8,874 nucleotides of DNA, taken from positions 1-8,874 of the forward strand of contig JAGHBD010000154.1 of the NCBI GenBank assembly GCA_021161135.1, read 5' to 3'. Origin of the DNA: Thermoplasmata archaeon. Its GTDB lineage: Archaea; Thermoplasmatota; E2; UBA202; JdFR-43. Under the pieces are notes generated by a model. That model was not told the origin of the DNA. It worked only from the letters and a program-made list of their open reading frames with translations, and made no database searches. The position numbers were made by a program, and so were the translations under genes. Positions 6,419 to 8,874 of the stretch are shown here, one piece after another (positions within the stretch are counted from its first letter, which is position 1; each line of letters begins with the position of its first letter).

Positions 6419-8350
6419 ATGAAAAAGATACTTATTGCTTTAATATTGCTTTCATTCAGCTTTTCTGCTGCAGCTCAGCAGACATATTACTATTTACATG
6501 ATACGCCAAATCCTGCTCATGAAGAGTATCTACTAATGGATCGTACTGAGCCAACTAGTTTTTCTTCGGCATATATTAATCTGGATGAAGGCGCTGCCAT
6601 ATGGGCAACTGAGCCATTTGACAAGGATGTGAAAATAAACGGGGATGTGAAAATAACTGTAATTGTTGAGGCCTTCTTTTTAAAAGCCGATTTGCTACCT
6701 TTCCAAGTAAAGATTTTAAAAGCTTCCCTGCTCGATATAGCACCTTCCGGAAATATAGATGTTATTGATGCCACTCGTCCAACATCAATAATTTTCCTAA
6801 AAAATGAAACATTAAAGCCCAAGACATTTTACATAAACAATGTTGAGCGTGTAATACCAGCGGGCCATTGCTTGGGCATAAAAATAGAGAAGGCTTTTGA
6901 TCTGCTTTCTTATTTTCCATTCAGTGTTCTCTCGCCGTTTTTTGCCACCAATATTCATTACGATTCCACATATGCAAAATCATATGTTGTTCTTCCATTT
7001 AATGTAAGCGGAGGAATAGATATAGAATGCTTTGATACCGAAAAGGAAATTAAGGCTGGAGAGGAGGCAATTTATACACTCCTTATTTACAACAAGGGCA
7101 ACCAGAATGATACCATAAAGATATACACAGATTATCAAGGAGATGAATGGAGTGTTTCCATAGAAAAAGAGAGTTTGAATGTTCCAGCAGGCTCCTTTGG
7201 CTATACTGATGTTACGGTAAAGGCGCCAGAAAATGCAAGTAAGGGCGATTATCTTAATATCACGGTATATGCGGAAGGAAAAATGGGTAGCGATTTCATA
7301 TGGCTCAATACGAGTATAGCCCCTCCAGAATACGGGGTTAAGGTAACAGCATACAGCGATAAAATAGACGTAAAGCCTGGCGAGACCGCCACAGTGAAAT
7401 TCAAGGTAGAAAATACAGGTGATTTATACGATACTTACAGCCTTTTTGTAACCTGTGTATGGGACTATACTCTGGAAAAGGATAGTATTTCACTTCAACC
7501 TGGAGAAAGCGCAAATATATCTGTTTCTGTTACTATACCTGAAAATGCAACAAATAATACAACCCGCCTTCTCGCCCTCACAGCCAAATCCACTAACTCC
7601 GATAAGGAAAGCACTGCAGATGTTACACTCCGCGTAAGCTTCGCTCCGTCTCCAGGCGGAGGGGGAGAGGAAAGCGATTTGGGAAAGAAAATAGGATATA
7701 TTTTATTCGTTGCGGGAGTTATAGCGCTTCTTGTCATAGCCTATTATATGGGCAGAACTGTGCAGAAACTGGCTATTATTGAATGCGATGAAAGGGTTGC
7801 GGAGGCGCCGCCTGGTGGAACAGCCGAATTTAAGATAAAGGTAATAAATCCTCTCGAGAAAACGGAGAAGAACAAAATGAGATATCATTTTAGAATCGAG
7901 GGAAGAGTGCCAGAGAAATGGATTGTTGATATGGATAAGGAGGGGGCAACGCTGGAAGGAGGAGACGAAATAGATGTGGCGCTCAAAGTAAAAATACCAG
8001 ATGATGCAAGCATTGATGAGTGGGCGTCGTTTGATTTCGTTGTTTTGCCCGAAAAAGGCAAGAGCGAGAGAATAAGTTTGATGGTGAATGTGAGAGAGCC
8101 AAAGGAGATTCTTAACACAGAAGTAAAACATGAGCCAGAGGAGTTTGAGGAAGGGGAAAGAGTTGTTACAAAAGTTAGAATAGAAAATGTTGGCGAGAAG
8201 GATGCAGAAAACAAGAAGGTCATACTTTATGTAAATGGCAAAGAGAAAAATAGAATAGAAGGAGTAAATATTCCGGCTGGGGGAATAGTTGAGATAGAGC
8301 TACCATGGATAGCAGAAGAAGAAAATGAGGTAGAGGTTGTTGTGGAATAA
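6419..8350 (+). CDS. Membrane-anchored protein with a jelly-roll-like domain and NEW3/CARDB-type repeats
   Basis: A 643-residue envelope protein of unknown function. Residues 1-19 form a signal peptide (MKKILIALILLSFSFSAAA). About 20-195 resembles the non-catalytic jelly-roll of X-Pro dipeptidyl peptidases (WATEPFDKDVKINGDVKITV, then RVIPAGHCLGIKIEKAFD). No catalytic domain is present. Ig-like domains of NEW3 type follow at about 198-298 (KAGEEAIYTLLIYNKGNQND) and 304-408 (KPGETATVKFKVENTGDLYD). A Gly-rich linker (PSPGGGGEES) leads to one TM helix at 426-445. Two more Ig-like domains follow it: about 449-558 (PPGGTAEFKIKVINP) and a CARDB-like one at 560-643. All ten N-X-S/T sequons (N129, N195, N230, N272, N280, N297, N366, N376, N379, N380) lie before the TM helix and none after. 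The part after the helix is rich in Lys and Glu. This points to N-outside, C-inside topology, which would put Ig-like domains in the cytoplasm. A role in adhesion or envelope architecture is a guess. The start is fixed by the TATA box 26 bases upstream and the signal peptide. Confidence 0.88.
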   Translation: MKKILIALILLSFSFSAAAQQTYYYLHDTPNPAHEEYLLMDRTEPTSFSSAYINLDEGAAIWATEPFDKDVKINGDVKITVIVEAFFLKADLLPFQVKILKASLLDIAPSGNIDVIDATRPTSIIFLKNETLKPKTFYINNVERVIPAGHCLGIKIEKAFDLLSYFPFSVLSPFFATNIHYDSTYAKSYVVLPFNVSGGIDIECFDTEKEIKAGEEAIYTLLIYNKGNQNDTIKIYTDYQGDEWSVSIEKESLNVPAGSFGYTDVTVKAPENASKGDYLNITVYAEGKMGSDFIWLNTSIAPPEYGVKVTAYSDKIDVKPGETATVKFKVENTGDLYDTYSLFVTCVWDYTLEKDSISLQPGESANISVSVTIPENATNNTTRLLALTAKSTNSDKESTADVTLRVSFAPSPGGGGEESDLGKKIGYILFVAGVIALLVIAYYMGRTVQKLAIIECDERVAEAPPGGTAEFKIKVINPLEKTEKNKMRYHFRIEGRVPEKWIVDMDKEGATLEGGDEIDVALKVKIPDDASIDEWASFDFVVLPEKGKSERISLMVNVREPKEILNTEVKHEPEEFEEGERVVTKVRIENVGEKDAENKKVILYVNGKEKNRIEGVNIPAGGIVEIELPWIAEEENEVEVVVE

Positions 8351-8427
8351 TCTATCCGCCTGTAAGAATATATTTCACATATTAAAAGGTATCATCCATG
8401 TTAAGTAATTCCTGAATTGCTCTATGT
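8351..8427. other. Short convergent intergenic region
   Basis: Seventy-seven AT-rich bases separate the NEW3/CARDB stop from the stop of the leftward gene. No GC-rich hairpin is visible. A run of four A (8385-8388, T4 on the minus strand) could help end the leftward transcript. For the rightward transcript, T-rich bases at about 8434-8443, inside the neighbour's end, are the nearest candidate. Confidence 0.3.
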
Positions 8428-8874
8428 TTAGATATTTCTTTTAAATCTATTACTTCTCCTTGTATTTTCTGTTTCAGATCTTACGAGACGAAAGTTAGCT
8501 ATTACTAAGAAGATATTAACTACCACTAAGAGGAAAGTAGCTATTACCAAGCATTTTGTTCCTTCGGCAGTTTCTCTTGCAGCTTCTGCAGCTTTTCTGC
8601 TACTTTCTACACTATTATTTAAATAGTTTAGCGAGGCTAACTGAGTATGTTCGTATAAGGAGGCTACTAAGATGGGTTTGTTATACCTATCTTTGAACAT
8701 AAATGGATTATTTGTTATATTTCCTGGGATGAATGTAGCGTATTTTTGCTCCCCGATCTTTTCCCATACCAAGAAATCGTTTTTTGGAATGAAATCCAAT
8801 GAAAATTCCCATACATTTTCTGTATCAAAGGATACTGGATTTTCCCTCATATCTATTAATATAGTATCTTCATC
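8428..8874 (-). CDS. Small protein with a C-terminal membrane helix, 5' end probably beyond the window
   Basis: I do not recognise the family. The frame is open from the TAA at 8430-8428 to the window edge (148 codons plus a partial context), so the true start may lie outside. The first visible ATG (8850-8848) would give 140 residues. Residue numbers below count from that ATG. Residues 1-77 are a soluble, aromatic-rich region (WEFSLDFIPKNDFLVWEK). Residues 78-99 form an Ala/Glu-rich amphipathic helix or short coiled coil (SSRKAAEAARETAEGTK). One hydrophobic helix spans about 100-123, followed by a basic tail (RRSNRFKRNI). Within the helix LVIATFLLV (101-109) recurs as LVIANFRLV (115-123). The layout is that of a C-terminally anchored protein whose basic tail is probably cytoplasmic. 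It converges on the NEW3/CARDB gene. It is lower in GC than the neighbours by eye. Whether it is a real conserved gene is less certain than the others. Confidence 0.6.
   Translation of the reverse strand, partial: DEDTILIDMRENPVSFDTENVWEFSLDFIPKNDFLVWEKIGEQKYATFIPGNITNNPFMFKDRYNKPILVASLYEHTQLASLNYLNNSVESSRKAAEAARETAEGTKCLVIATFLLVVVNIFLVIANFRLVRSETENTRRSNRFKRNI
8490..8551 (-). repeat. Internal direct repeat encoding the membrane helix of the right-edge gene
   Basis: GAAAGTTAGCTATTACTAAG (8490-8509) recurs as GAAAGTAGCTATTACCAAG (8533-8551), differing by one substitution and one missing T. The shared core is offset by 42 bases (14 codons), so both copies are read in the same frame and give LVIATFLLV and LVIANFRLV. 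It looks like a recent small tandem duplication that lengthened the helix. Confidence 0.6.

Noticed and set aside
7495..8223. Minus-strand open frames opposite the NEW3/CARDB gene
   Set aside because: Ser/Phe/Leu-rich shadows of Glu/Lys-rich coding sequence on the other strand, with no supporting signals.
1..8874. CRISPR array or defence island
   Set aside because: No regularly spaced repeats and no nuclease, helicase or toxin-antitoxin gene can be seen.

Overview
The window looks like a stretch of chromosome from an archaeon, most probably a Thermoplasmatota-like euryarchaeon. Four things suggest this. The tRNA gene does not encode CCA. Most genes have an archaeal TATA box about 22-27 bases before the start codon and no Shine-Dalgarno sequence, which implies leaderless transcripts. 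The small Trp-rich membrane protein belongs to a family common in archaea. The secreted C25-like and NEW3/CARDB-type proteins fit the same group. The lineage is inferred from gene content and style, not from a marker search. I see no transposase, integrase, CRISPR array or phage gene.

Layout from left to right. Positions 1-128 hold the possible start of a leftward gene cut by the window edge, and the promoter of the first complete gene. A small DUF4870/UPF0132-type membrane protein (129-476, +) converges on arginyl-tRNA synthetase argS (477-2165, -) with no base between the two stop codons. argS is the downstream member of a two-gene leftward unit. Its ATG overlaps the TGA of a large secreted cysteine-peptidase-like protein (2162-4828, -) as ATGA. 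An 84-base divergent promoter region then separates that unit from a 12-TM-type major facilitator transporter (4913-6058, +). The MFS gene is followed by tRNA-Cys(GCA) at 6083-6153, whose likely TATA element overlaps the MFS stop codon. A 265-base spacer (6154-6418) holds a bulged hairpin, several TATA-like boxes and weak mini-ORFs. Next comes a 643-residue membrane-anchored protein (6419-8350, +) made of a jelly-roll-like domain and NEW3/CARDB-type Ig-like domains on both sides of one internal TM helix. The right edge carries a leftward gene for a small protein with a C-terminal membrane helix. Its reading frame is open to the window end, so it is probably 5'-truncated.

The genes do not form one obvious pathway. 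Two are translation housekeeping (argS, tRNA-Cys), three are envelope or secreted proteins (C25-like protein, NEW3/CARDB protein, right-edge protein) and two are polytopic membrane proteins. The points most worth a second look are the operon joining a secreted clan-CD-type peptidase to argS, the predicted transmembrane Ig-like protein whose N-glycosylation sequons all lie on one side of the membrane helix, the zero-gap convergent gene pair, and the structured spacer after tRNA-Cys. I do not see convincing evidence for a wholly new multi-gene system.
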